Assembly (NCBI GenBank): GCA_026985975.1
Contig: JALSPL010000427.1
Location: 1 to 8,602 of the forward strand
Length of the DNA: 8,602 nt
Source of the DNA: Anaerolineae bacterium
Lineage (GTDB): Bacteria > Chloroflexota > Anaerolineae > J102
Direction: 5' to 3'
The notes under the pieces were generated by a model, which was given only the letters and a program-made list of their open reading frames with translations, searched no databases and was not told where the DNA came from. A program made the position numbers and the translations under genes. Shown piece by piece: positions 1 through 6,714 of the stretch; position 1 is the first letter of the stretch, and each line of letters opens with the position of its first letter.

Positions 1-79
1 TGGAATAACCGCGACCGCGTTGTTTTGCCGTCAGAATATCATCTACTTTTTCTTTATCTAGTTTTCCGAAAGATGGCAT
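1..79 (-). CDS. Unrecognised leftward gene, N-terminal fragment
   Basis: Only the first 26 codons are in the window, and the gene runs off the left edge. The protein begins MPSFGKLDKEKV and continues with a basic stretch containing KQRGRG. I do not recognise the family, and no domain can be named from so little sequence. The start is well supported: on the - strand a GGAGG (plus-strand 86-90) lies 6 nt before the ATG, and a near-consensus promoter lies further upstream. The gene is divergent from the helicase gene. The short charged N-terminus shows no signal peptide, so a cytoplasmic protein is likely (inference). Confidence 0.7.
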   Translation of the reverse strand, partial: MPSFGKLDKEKVDDILTAKQRGRGYS

Positions 80-124
80 TTTGCGCCTCCATGAAAATGG
101 CGTGAATTTTGTGAGAGTGAATAA

Positions 125-153
125 ATTTTACCCGAATGCGGCGTTTTTGTCAA
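125..153 (-). promoter_or_regulatory. Sigma-70-type promoter of the leftward gene
   Basis: Read on the - strand, TTGACA (plus-strand 148-153) is followed by a spacer of exactly 17 nt and then TAAAAT (125-130). The -35 box is a perfect consensus match and the -10 box matches 5 of 6. The predicted transcript would start near 118, giving a leader of about 40 nt that contains the GGAGG of the leftward gene. This is the best promoter match in the window. Confidence 0.75.
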
Positions 154-384
154 ATAGTTGATTTTTGTTCAGTATTCAACAATGACGTGCTGGCAGACGT
201 TTTTATCACGCGCAAAAATCCCCAAAAACAACTGCTTTTTCGATGCGCTGCCGAATGCTCATCGGCGTTCTATCGAGATCAAGTCTGTCATCATCCCGCA
301 CGCGAGCCAAACGTCGGTCGGGATGAAGCTATCGGGAGATCAGAAAAAGGCATGGCGTTTCTATGCCTCCAATCCGGCGTTTTG

Positions 385-393
385 TGCTAAAAT
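385..393 (+). promoter_or_regulatory. Possible extended -10 promoter for the helicase gene
   Basis: TGCTAAAAT is an extended -10 element (TG, one base, then TAAAAT). No acceptable -35 box sits 16-18 nt upstream, which is tolerated for extended -10 promoters. Transcription would start around 400, giving a leader of roughly 75 nt before the helicase ATG. A second candidate -35 (TTGACA at 458-463) would place its -10 inside the coding region, so it is less likely to be the main promoter. Confidence 0.4.
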
Positions 394-475
394 AGCAAAC
401 AAATACAGCGCAGTGCGTCAGTCATCTGTGCAGCGTGATTTGAAAGCAAGCCATGTATTGACAATATGAGAGCTC

Positions 476-3400
476 ATGGATATGAAAGATCGGTTGGAAG
501 ACCTCAATGAACAGCAACGTGAAGCTGTGACGTTTCGGGCGGGGCCATTGTTGGTATTGGCCGGACCTGGCAGCGGCAAGACCCGTATTATCGTCCATCG
601 CATCGCCTGGCTGGCGAAAGAACAGGGTGAGCCGCCTGAAAGCATTTTGGCGGTCACGTTCACCAATCGCGCCGCCGAGGAGATGCGAGAGCGGCTGTTC
701 AACTTTTTGGGCGACGAAGCGGAGAACGTCTGGATTCATACGTTCCATGCTGCGGCCATGCGGATTTTGCGGAAGTACGGCTCCCGCATCGGCATTCCCG
801 AGGATTTCATCATTTTGGATGAAGATGAGCAACGACGGCAGATCGCCCGGCAATTGAGATTGCTGAATATCAGCCGGGAGCAGTTGCCGGTGGGGGAAAT
901 CGCATCCCGCCTGGGGCAAATGAAAAGCCAGCTCCTCAACCCCGAACAGCCGGGCGAGGCGGATGATCCCGCCATGACCGCGGTCATTCGGGCTTACGAA
1001 GCCTGGCTGCGCGAGCATCGCGCCCTGGATTTCGACGATCTGCTTCGCTACGCGGTGATGCTTTTGCGTAAAGAAGAGGGGGTTCGGGCCTATTATCGCC
1101 GCGCGCTTCGTCACATCCTGGTGGATGAATATCAGGACATCAACAAAGTTCAATATGAGTTTCTCACCCTGCTGGCCCCGTTGCAGGCCAGCGTCACCGC
1201 GGTGGCCGATGATGATCAGACCATTTATGGCTGGCGCGGCTCCGATCCAACCTTCATCGACGCGTTCATCGCCCATTACAACCCTGCTATCATTAAACTG
1301 CGATACAGCTACCGCTGCCCGCCCGCCATCCTCTACGGCGCCCAGCATCTCATCGCTCGCGAGGATAAAGCCGAGGCCCGCCGCCGCTATATGCAGAGCC
1401 AGGCGGCCGGAGACGATACGCCCATCTATCATTACATCTTTCGCCACATCCGCCAGGAACAGCAATGGCTGGCGGCGCTTATTCGCAAACTCATCGACGA
1501 GCGGGGATACAGCCCGGGCGATATCGCCATCCTCTATCGCACGCACCGCCTGGCCGGGCCGGTGGAGCAAGCGTTGCTGGAGGCGGGATTCAAAGTGCAG
1601 CGCGTGCGCCCCAAAAGCTTTTTCGATCGCTATCAGGCCCGGGAGATCACCCGCTATTTGCAAATGGCCCGCGCCCTCAACGAGGATGATTTCTCCAGCA
1701 TCATCAACTTTCCCGTGCATCAGGTGGATGAACTGACCATGGTGCAATTGCGGCGTCTGGCCGAAGCGCAGGATATCAATCTGGTGGAACTGGTGCGCCG
1801 GGTGGATGATTTTCCCGAGATCTGCCCCCTCGCCCGTCACCATCTGCGCCGCATGAGCGATCTGGCCCAACGTCAACTGCCCCGGCTTGAGGGCGACGCG
1901 GCCGAAGCTGTGCAGGCCATCTTCGCTCAACTGGACGCATTGCGCTCGCCCTGGCGGCCGCCGGAGCGGGAAACGCTGGCCCGGTTGCTGGATCAAACCC
2001 GCTCGCCCGATGTCATCCAGCGCCTCGCCCGGGCGTTGGAATCTGGTCGTCCCCTGGTCATCCGCCACGATTCCGGTCTGGACGGGCGCATCGCCGCCTT
2101 TATCCTGTGCACCGTCCTTCGAGACTACCTGGGCGTGACGGCGGCCGTCAATCCCGATGTTGCGCCGACCGACGCCCTGGTCATTTTCTTCGGAGATCAG
2201 CCTCCGGCTGATGATTTCGACGGTCTCGCGCCACCCCGTTCTCTGGATGCGACCCTGACGCAGAGCTTGTGGGCGTGGCGGTGGGCGCAACAACTTTTGA
2301 TCTCGCAAGAGCGCCTTGCCGAGGGGCGCTATGTCGTTTACGATGTGGAGACCACCGGAGCCAGCGTCCGCCGCGACGAGTTGGTGGAGATCGGGGCGTT
2401 GGCTTATGAAGAACGCCAGCCTGCTGAACCGCCCTTTCGCGCCCTCATCCGCCCTCGCCGCGGCTACATTCCCAAATCGGCCACCCGCGTCCACGGCATT
2501 CGTTACGAGGACGTGAAAAACGCCCCCGCCATCGATCAGGTCCTGCCCGAGTTTCTCGATTACATCGGCAACGACACCCTGGCGGGCCACAACATCGCCC
2601 GTTTCGATAACCGATTTATCGACAAAGCCTGCGGCGAGTCCCTCAATGGCCATGGCTTTTATCCCCTCTACATCGACACCCTGCGCCTGGCCCGACGGCT
2701 GCTTCCGGAACTGCGACATTATTCCCTGGAGCATCTCAGCCAGACCCTGGGTCTGCACCAGGGCCCCATCCGCCACCGGGCGCTGGATGATCTGCGAGTG
2801 ACCGCCGATCTCTTCTTTCTTCTGACCGATTATCTGCTGGTCGAAAAGGAGCAGGAAGCCCTGAGCGAGTATCTGCCTCTGGTGGGCGTGAGTTTGCTGA
2901 TGGGCGAAAAACCGGCGGGCGCAGCGGGCGACCTGCTTCTCGACGCGGCCGCCCGCATGATTCATGCCGGAAATGGCCGGGATCTGCTGGATGATCTGCG
3001 CCATGAGCTTCCTCCCGCCCTGCAAGACGCCATGCAGAAGAACGTCTTGCAACTGAGCGGCCGTCAGCCCCGGTCCACCGAAGAAGATCATCAATGGCGG
3101 GAACTCCAGGATCTTTTCTTGCAGCATGTCGAGGCCTTTCACAAATATGGTCAGGACCACAGTTTGCGGGCCTTTCTCGATTATCAAGCGCTGCTCACCA
3201 GCATGGACGCCTTCGCCCACGAAGCGGAAGATGACGCCATCACCATGATGACTTTGCACAACGCCAAGGGCGTCGAATATCCGGTGGTGATCATCGTCGG
3301 CGTCGAACAGGAAAATCTGCCCATCTGGCGCAGCCTGGATGATCCCCAAAAGCTGGCCGAGGAGCGTCGCGTGCTCTATGTGGGCGTTACGCGGGCCAAA

Positions 3401-3568
3401 AACGCGGTTTATCTTTTTTCCACCAATGATCGAGAGGACGGTTTTTATCGCGAGCCCTCCCGTTTCGCTTTCGAAATCCCATCGCAATACATCCGCCATT
3501 TCCGCATCTTTTCCAGCGGCAAGGTGCAGGAGATCAAACGCACGTCGTCGGGCAAGCGCCGATCATGA
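476..3568 (+). CDS. UvrD/PcrA-type SF1 helicase with embedded DEDDh 3'-5' exonuclease
   Basis: This 1030-aa protein is predicted to be an ATP-driven 3'-5' DNA helicase that also trims DNA 3' ends, acting in cytoplasmic DNA repair. Helicase motifs appear in order: Q motif LNEQQREAV (10-18), Walker A GPGSGKT (30-36), Ia VTFTNRAAEEM (60-70), Ib TFHA (89-92), Walker B DEYQD (217-221), III DDDQTIYGWRG (245-255), IV YSYRC (277-281), V TLHNAKGVE (926-934), VI EERRVLYVGVTRAK (962-975). Between IV and V lies a DnaQ-like exonuclease at about 618-795, with DVETTG (D623, E625), HNIARFD (D711) and HRALDD (H767, D772 region). All the DEDDh acidic residues and the histidine are present. UvrD/PcrA proteins usually have about 720-780 residues, so the extra length is mostly this insertion. 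The start ATG 476 has only a weak GAGAG upstream; ATG 482 is an alternative. The exact orthology (UvrD, PcrA or Rep) is not assigned. Confidence 0.93.
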   Translation: MDMKDRLEDLNEQQREAVTFRAGPLLVLAGPGSGKTRIIVHRIAWLAKEQGEPPESILAVTFTNRAAEEMRERLFNFLGDEAENVWIHTFHAAAMRILRKYGSRIGIPEDFIILDEDEQRRQIARQLRLLNISREQLPVGEIASRLGQMKSQLLNPEQPGEADDPAMTAVIRAYEAWLREHRALDFDDLLRYAVMLLRKEEGVRAYYRRALRHILVDEYQDINKVQYEFLTLLAPLQASVTAVADDDQTIYGWRGSDPTFIDAFIAHYNPAIIKLRYSYRCPPAILYGAQHLIAREDKAEARRRYMQSQAAGDDTPIYHYIFRHIRQEQQWLAALIRKLIDERGYSPGDIAILYRTHRLAGPVEQALLEAGFKVQRVRPKSFFDRYQAREITRYLQMARALNEDDFSSIINFPVHQVDELTMVQLRRLAEAQDINLVELVRRVDDFPEICPLARHHLRRMSDLAQRQLPRLEGDAAEAVQAIFAQLDALRSPWRPPERETLARLLDQTRSPDVIQRLARALESGRPLVIRHDSGLDGRIAAFILCTVLRDYLGVTAAVNPDVAPTDALVIFFGDQPPADDFDGLAPPRSLDATLTQSLWAWRWAQQLLISQERLAEGRYVVYDVETTGASVRRDELVEIGALAYEERQPAEPPFRALIRPRRGYIPKSATRVHGIRYEDVKNAPAIDQVLPEFLDYIGNDTLAGHNIARFDNRFIDKACGESLNGHGFYPLYIDTLRLARRLLPELRHYSLEHLSQTLGLHQGPIRHRALDDLRVTADLFFLLTDYLLVEKEQEALSEYLPLVGVSLLMGEKPAGAAGDLLLDAAARMIHAGNGRDLLDDLRHELPPALQDAMQKNVLQLSGRQPRSTEEDHQWRELQDLFLQHVEAFHKYGQDHSLRAFLDYQALLTSMDAFAHEAEDDAITMMTLHNAKGVEYPVVIIVGVEQENLPIWRSLDDPQKLAEERRVLYVGVTRAKNAVYLFSTNDREDGFYREPSRFAFEIPSQYIRHFRIFSSGKVQEIKRTSSGKRRS

Positions 3569-3591
3569 TCTCCGCCGCCCGCCCTTGTTGA
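3565..3591 (+). other. ATGA-overlapping 8-codon mini-ORF between helicase and DUF389 genes
   Basis: An ATG at 3565 overlaps the helicase TGA stop (ATGA). It opens an 8-codon frame (MISAARPC) that ends at TGA 3589-3591. The frame is the same as that of the DUF389 gene, whose ATG follows 9 nt later. Because the DUF389 gene lacks a Shine-Dalgarno, this may be a reinitiation relay. It is a site observation, not a claim of a functional peptide. Confidence 0.35.
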
Positions 3592-3600
3592 CACGGCCCC

Positions 3601-5505
3601 ATGGATACGATTCTCGTTCCTCTTGCCCGGCCCGAGCAGGCCGCTATTCTCTCCACCTTCATTCTGCCGGTGGCCCGCGGCGAACGCGCCCGCGTCATCC
3701 TGTTGCACATCTGCCCCACGCTTTACGTCAGCGATGAGGCGCTCTGTGCGGGCCGGAAAGCCGAGGATATCCCCTGGTTGCAAGCCGCAGCCCTCCCTTT
3801 TCAGGATACCGATGTAACGGTCGAGATCGCGCGGCGCGAAGCGCACAGCATTGCCGGCGGCATCCGCGATGCTGTGCGGGAATTCAAGCCCGATCTGTTG
3901 GCTCTGAGCTGGCGGCGGGCGGGATCAGACAAAAACGATGATGATCTGACGCTCCATGATCTGCTGATGGACGTCCCCTGCGATCTGGTGGTGTGGCGGG
4001 GCGATCAGGCGGCGCCGCCCCCGCACCGGGTGCTCATTCCCAGCGCCGGCGGCCCCAACGTGGCGCTCGGCTTTCGCTTCGCCGAGGATTTTCATCGATC
4101 TTATGGCAGCAAGGTGCTGTTGCTCACGGTGCTGCCCCGCACCGCCAGCGATGAGGAGGCGGCTGCCGCCCGCGCCGCTATGGAAGCCCGGGCCCGAGCC
4201 GCCCTGGCGTCCTCTTCGTTGCCATGGGACGCCGTGGAATTGCATGTGCTCCGGGCAAAATCGCCGGCGGCTGGCATTCTGCAAATGGCGGTTCCCGCTC
4301 ACTCCGACGTCGTCATCATCGGCGCTTCGCGCGAGGGGGTGATCCAGCGTCTTCGTTTCGGCGAAATCCCCGAAAAGGTCGCAGCCGAGGCCCGCGTGCC
4401 GGTGCTGGTCATCAAACGTCCCCTGCCGCGACGGGTCACCCTTTATCGCCGGGTGTGGGATACATTGATGCGGGTGACGCCCGATCTCACCGAGGCGGAG
4501 AAGGTCGAGGTGTATCGCGAATCCCGGCGCAGCTCCCGGGCCTCGCGCGACTTCTTCACGATGATCGCGCTCTCGACGGCCATCGCCACCTTCGGGCTCA
4601 TGCTCAACGCCCCGGCGGTGATCATCGGGGCCATGCTCATCGCCCCGCTGATGAACGCCATTATCGGCATGGGCTTGGGCATTGTGCAGGGCGACGCCCG
4701 TCTGCTTTCTCTGGGCGTCAAAACCACCCTGGCGGGCGTGGGCGTCACCCTGCTGGTCAGTTTTTTCCTGGAGATCATCATCCCCTTCGACACTCTCACA
4801 CCGGAGATGATTGCCCGCTCGGCCCCCAATCTGCTGGATTTGGGCGTGGCGCTGGCGGCGGGAGCGGCCGGCGCTTATGCCCTGGCCCGCAAAAACGTCT
4901 CCTCCTCACTGCCCGGCGTCGCCATTGCCGTGGCCCTGATTCCACCCCTGGCCACCACGGGCATGGCGCTGGCCCTGGCGGAATGGCGGGTCGTCCTGGG
5001 CGCAGGGCTTCTGTTCCTCACCAACCTGATCGGCATCGTATCCATGAGCAGTTGGGTGTTTCTTTCCATGGATTTCAAGCCCGAAGTGACCCGGCGAGAA
5101 CGAATGCGTCTCTTTGCCCGCGGCTGGCAGGCTATTCTGGTCATGATCCTGCTCATCACCATCCCCCTGGCGACGGTCACCGTGCGTCAGGTTCAGAGCC
5201 AAAGCGTCCGAAACGCCGTCGAGTCGGCGCTGGACGCAGAATTCGCGAACACGCCCGGTCTTTATCTACGCGACTGGCGCTACCAGCAGAAGGGCGGCGT
5301 TCTCGACCTGGAACTGGAAGTGGAATCCAACAAGAGCGTTTCTTTTGATCAATCGCTCCTTTTGCAGAAACGTCTGGCCCGACGCCTGGGGCGTTCGGTG
5401 GCCCTGACATTGAAGGTCATTCCCACCATCCGTCTGGAACCACAGCCGCCGCCGGATGAGCCCTACCTGACGCCATTACCGCAGGCGTCTCCCACCTCGC
5501 CATAA
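3601..5505 (+). CDS. Universal-stress-domain / DUF389 membrane protein
   Basis: This 634-aa protein joins two cytoplasmic Usp-like domains to a DUF389 integral membrane domain. The first Usp-like part (about 1-136) starts MDTILVPLARP. The second (about 141-275) begins RVLIPSAGG and ends with GASREG (241-246) and PVLVIK (267-272), a pattern typical of Usp domains attached to transporters. The DUF389 region contains GAMLIAPLMNAIIGM and about seven hydrophobic segments (roughly 318-337, 338-360, 368-395, 410-430, 436-461, 463-489, 511-530). A hydrophilic C-terminal domain of about 100 residues ends in a proline-rich tail. The transported substrate or role of DUF389 is not established, so none is claimed. 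The start is fixed by an in-frame TGA at 3589-3591, 9 nt upstream. No Shine-Dalgarno is visible, and the gene follows the helicase stop by 32 nt, suggesting coupling. Confidence 0.9.
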   Translation: MDTILVPLARPEQAAILSTFILPVARGERARVILLHICPTLYVSDEALCAGRKAEDIPWLQAAALPFQDTDVTVEIARREAHSIAGGIRDAVREFKPDLLALSWRRAGSDKNDDDLTLHDLLMDVPCDLVVWRGDQAAPPPHRVLIPSAGGPNVALGFRFAEDFHRSYGSKVLLLTVLPRTASDEEAAAARAAMEARARAALASSSLPWDAVELHVLRAKSPAAGILQMAVPAHSDVVIIGASREGVIQRLRFGEIPEKVAAEARVPVLVIKRPLPRRVTLYRRVWDTLMRVTPDLTEAEKVEVYRESRRSSRASRDFFTMIALSTAIATFGLMLNAPAVIIGAMLIAPLMNAIIGMGLGIVQGDARLLSLGVKTTLAGVGVTLLVSFFLEIIIPFDTLTPEMIARSAPNLLDLGVALAAGAAGAYALARKNVSSSLPGVAIAVALIPPLATTGMALALAEWRVVLGAGLLFLTNLIGIVSMSSWVFLSMDFKPEVTRRERMRLFARGWQAILVMILLITIPLATVTVRQVQSQSVRNAVESALDAEFANTPGLYLRDWRYQQKGGVLDLELEVESNKSVSFDQSLLLQKRLARRLGRSVALTLKVIPTIRLEPQPPPDEPYLTPLPQASPTSP

Positions 5506-5524
5506 GCGCGGGGAGACGATCACG

Positions 5525-5556
5525 GCGGGGCGCAAAATGTGGGCATTTGCTCCCGC
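5525..5556 (+). terminator. Hairpin after the Usp-DUF389 gene
   Basis: GCGGGG (5525-5530) pairs with the TCCCGC end (5551-5556) through one G-U pair. Inside, GC then AAATG pair with CATTTGC around a TGGG loop, with two single-base bulges. That makes about 13 pairs starting 20 nt after the stop codon. Only TTT follows, so this is a weak intrinsic terminator or a 3'-end stabilising hairpin. Confidence 0.55.
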
Positions 5557-5586
5557 TTTGAAGCGTATTCGACAAGACTGTCATCT

Positions 5587-5615
5587 TTGCATATTTTTTC
5601 ACCTTGCGCTATACT
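5587..5615 (+). promoter_or_regulatory. rpsB promoter (-35 TTGCAT, -10 TATACT)
   Basis: TTGCAT (5587-5592) and TATACT (5610-5615) are separated by exactly 17 nt. Each matches the sigma-70-type consensus well (4 of 6 and 5 of 6). The expected start near 5622 gives a leader of about 138 nt for rpsB. The promoter lies between two hairpins, the one ending the upstream gene and the one at 5624-5644. Confidence 0.7.
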
Positions 5616-5623
5616 TTTCGATT

Positions 5624-5644
5624 GGGCGGATACCGCCCGTTTTT
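5624..5644 (+). terminator. Terminator-like hairpin at the very 5' end of the rpsB transcript
   Basis: GGGCGG, the loop ATA and CCGCCC form a perfect 6-bp GC stem (5624-5638), followed by GTTTTT (5639-5644). The shape is that of an intrinsic terminator. It begins only about 8 nt downstream of the -10 box, so for the rpsB promoter it would be the first structure in the message. It may stop read-through from the upstream genes, cap the 5' end against decay, or act as an early attenuator. Confidence 0.55.
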
Positions 5645-5694
5645 AACGTTTTCCCATCTTTACTCTATCCCGCACGTCTTGCATGATCTCGGAG

Positions 5695-5721
5695 CCTGTG
5701 CCCAAATGGGTGCTTCGCAGG
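5695..5721 (+). promoter_or_regulatory. Stem-loop in the rpsB leader, possible translational control element
   Basis: GTGCCC (5698-5703) pairs with GGGTGC (5708-5713), using two G-U wobbles and an AAAT loop. CCT (5695-5697) extends the stem to AGG (5719-5721), leaving TTCGC bulged on the 3' side. The element lies 38 nt before the rpsB start. Autogenous control of rpsB by S2 through a leader structure is known in Escherichia coli; whether this one does the same is inference. Confidence 0.35.
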
Positions 5722-5745
5722 AGCAAGGCGGAGGAAAAACAAAAC

Positions 5746-5750
5746 AGGAG
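5746..5750 (+). promoter_or_regulatory. rpsB ribosome binding site
   Basis: AGGAG sits 9 nt before the ATG at 5760 and fixes that codon as the start, not an in-frame ATG further upstream at 5604. Starting at 5760 gives the conserved S2 N-terminus MAIVSLKTLLESGVHFGH. A second AGG-rich site, GGAGG at 5730-5734, has no start codon at a suitable distance. Confidence 0.85.
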
Positions 5751-5759
5751 CATTTTCGT

Positions 5760-6704
5760 ATGGCCATTGTTTCACTCAAGACCCTTTTAGAATCGGGCGT
5801 CCATTTTGGACATCGCACCAAACGATGGAATCCCAAGATGCGGCGGTATATCTTTACCGAGCGCAACGGGGTGCACATCATCGATCTTCAGCAGACGGTT
5901 TCACAACTGGAGAAGGCGTACAACTACATTCGCGATCTGGCCAAAGATGGCGGCGTTGTTCTGTTCGTGGGCACCAAGCGTCAGGCCGCCCCCATCATCG
6001 CCCAGGAATCCAGACGTTGTGACATGCCCTATGTGGACAAACGCTGGCTGGGCGGCACGCTGACCAATTTCAAAACCATCCGCTCCCGCGTCGATTATCT
6101 CATCGAACTGGAGCAGCGTCGCGATCGGGGCGAGTTCAATCGACTTCCCAAAAAAGAAGTCCTCAAGCTCAACGAGGAGATCGAGCGTCTGGAACGCCGC
6201 GTCGGCGGTCTGCGTTCTCTGACCCGTTTGCCCAACGCCCTTTTCATTGTGGATACGCGTCGTGAGGATCTGGCGGTCAAAGAGGCCAACAAGCTCAATA
6301 TCCCCATCGTAGCGCTGGTGGACACCAATTGCGATCCCGATTATATCGATCTGGTCATCCCCTCCAACGACGACGCTATTCGGGCCATCAAACTGATGGT
6401 GGGCAAGATGGCGGACGCCGTCATCGAGGGCCGCCAATTGCGCGAAACCCTGGAGGCGGAAGAAGCCGAGGAGGCCGCCAAGCCGGGCGGAGCCGCTGCG
6501 CCTTCCTGGACGCCGCCCGAAGAGCGCCCGGAAGATGAGTTGCTCGGGCCTTCCACCCTGGCCAAACTGGAGGCAGGCATTGGCGCAGACGAAGAGGAAG
6601 TCGAAAACGCCAAGCCAGCCCAAGCTGCAGAAAAGACAGAAGAGGCCAAAGAGGCTGTCAGCGAAGCTGAGGAAGCTGCCGAGACAGAGAAAAAAGAGGA
6701 CTGA
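5760..6704 (+). CDS. rpsB: 30S ribosomal protein S2 with long acidic C-terminal tail
   Basis: S2 is a structural protein of the small ribosomal subunit that contacts 16S rRNA and helps recruit S1 where present. The product has 314 aa. Clear family blocks are GVHFGHRTKRWNPKM near the N-terminus, LFVGTKRQAAPII, YVDKRWLGGTLTNF, and in the C-terminal part of the core ALFIVDTRRE and IPIVALVDTNCDPDYIDL. The usual S2 is about 230-260 aa. Here the core ends near residue 231 and is followed by about 83 residues rich in Glu and Ala, with a short Pro/Trp-containing stretch and ending KKED. That tail is the only unusual part. The gene is first in the rpsB-tsf-pyrH-frr cluster, has its own promoter, and is followed by an attenuator-like hairpin before tsf. 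Confidence 0.97.
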   Translation: MAIVSLKTLLESGVHFGHRTKRWNPKMRRYIFTERNGVHIIDLQQTVSQLEKAYNYIRDLAKDGGVVLFVGTKRQAAPIIAQESRRCDMPYVDKRWLGGTLTNFKTIRSRVDYLIELEQRRDRGEFNRLPKKEVLKLNEEIERLERRVGGLRSLTRLPNALFIVDTRREDLAVKEANKLNIPIVALVDTNCDPDYIDLVIPSNDDAIRAIKLMVGKMADAVIEGRQLRETLEAEEAEEAAKPGGAAAPSWTPPEERPEDELLGPSTLAKLEAGIGADEEEVENAKPAQAAEKTEEAKEAVSEAEEAAETEKKED

Positions 6705-6714
6705 GATAACTTCG

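Larger units (their letters stand above)
91..475. other. Divergent intergenic region, no convincing gene
   Basis: This stretch separates the leftward gene from the helicase gene. Two overlapping + strand open frames pass through it (136-390 and 158-469). Neither has a Shine-Dalgarno sequence or recognisable protein motifs, and they use different frames, so I treat the region as non-coding. It is more AT-rich than the flanking coding DNA, especially at 91-250. It holds the leftward promoter, a perfect 8-bp inverted repeat (291-298 with 319-326, 20-nt loop) without a T-run, and a possible extended -10 element for the helicase gene near 385-393. Confidence 0.6.

Noticed and set aside
136..469. 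Two overlapping + strand frames (136-390 and 158-469) before the helicase gene
   Set aside because: They have no Shine-Dalgarno and no known motif, run in different frames, and overlap the leftward promoter region. They are likelier chance frames in spacer DNA.
458..486. TTGACA (458-463) followed 17 nt later by TATGAA (481-486), a possible promoter overlapping the helicase start
   Set aside because: It would start transcription inside the N-terminal codons and leave only a TTG at 494 as a leaderless start. The Q motif would still be kept, so it is not impossible, but the upstream extended -10 element is the simpler choice.
422..3499. A 1025-codon open frame on the - strand opposite the helicase gene
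   Set aside because: It shares codon register with the helicase gene, so it stays open simply because that gene avoids TTA, CTA and TCA codons. The opposite frame shows full helicase and nuclease motifs, while this one shows none.
3588..3593. TTGACA just before the Usp-DUF389 start codon
   Set aside because: No acceptable -10 box lies 16-18 nt downstream, and such a promoter would start inside the gene.
5604..5759. Upstream in-frame extension of rpsB to an ATG at 5604
   Set aside because: The extension overlaps the promoter -10 box and the leader hairpins, lacks S2 similarity, and the AGGAG at 5746 points clearly to ATG 5760.
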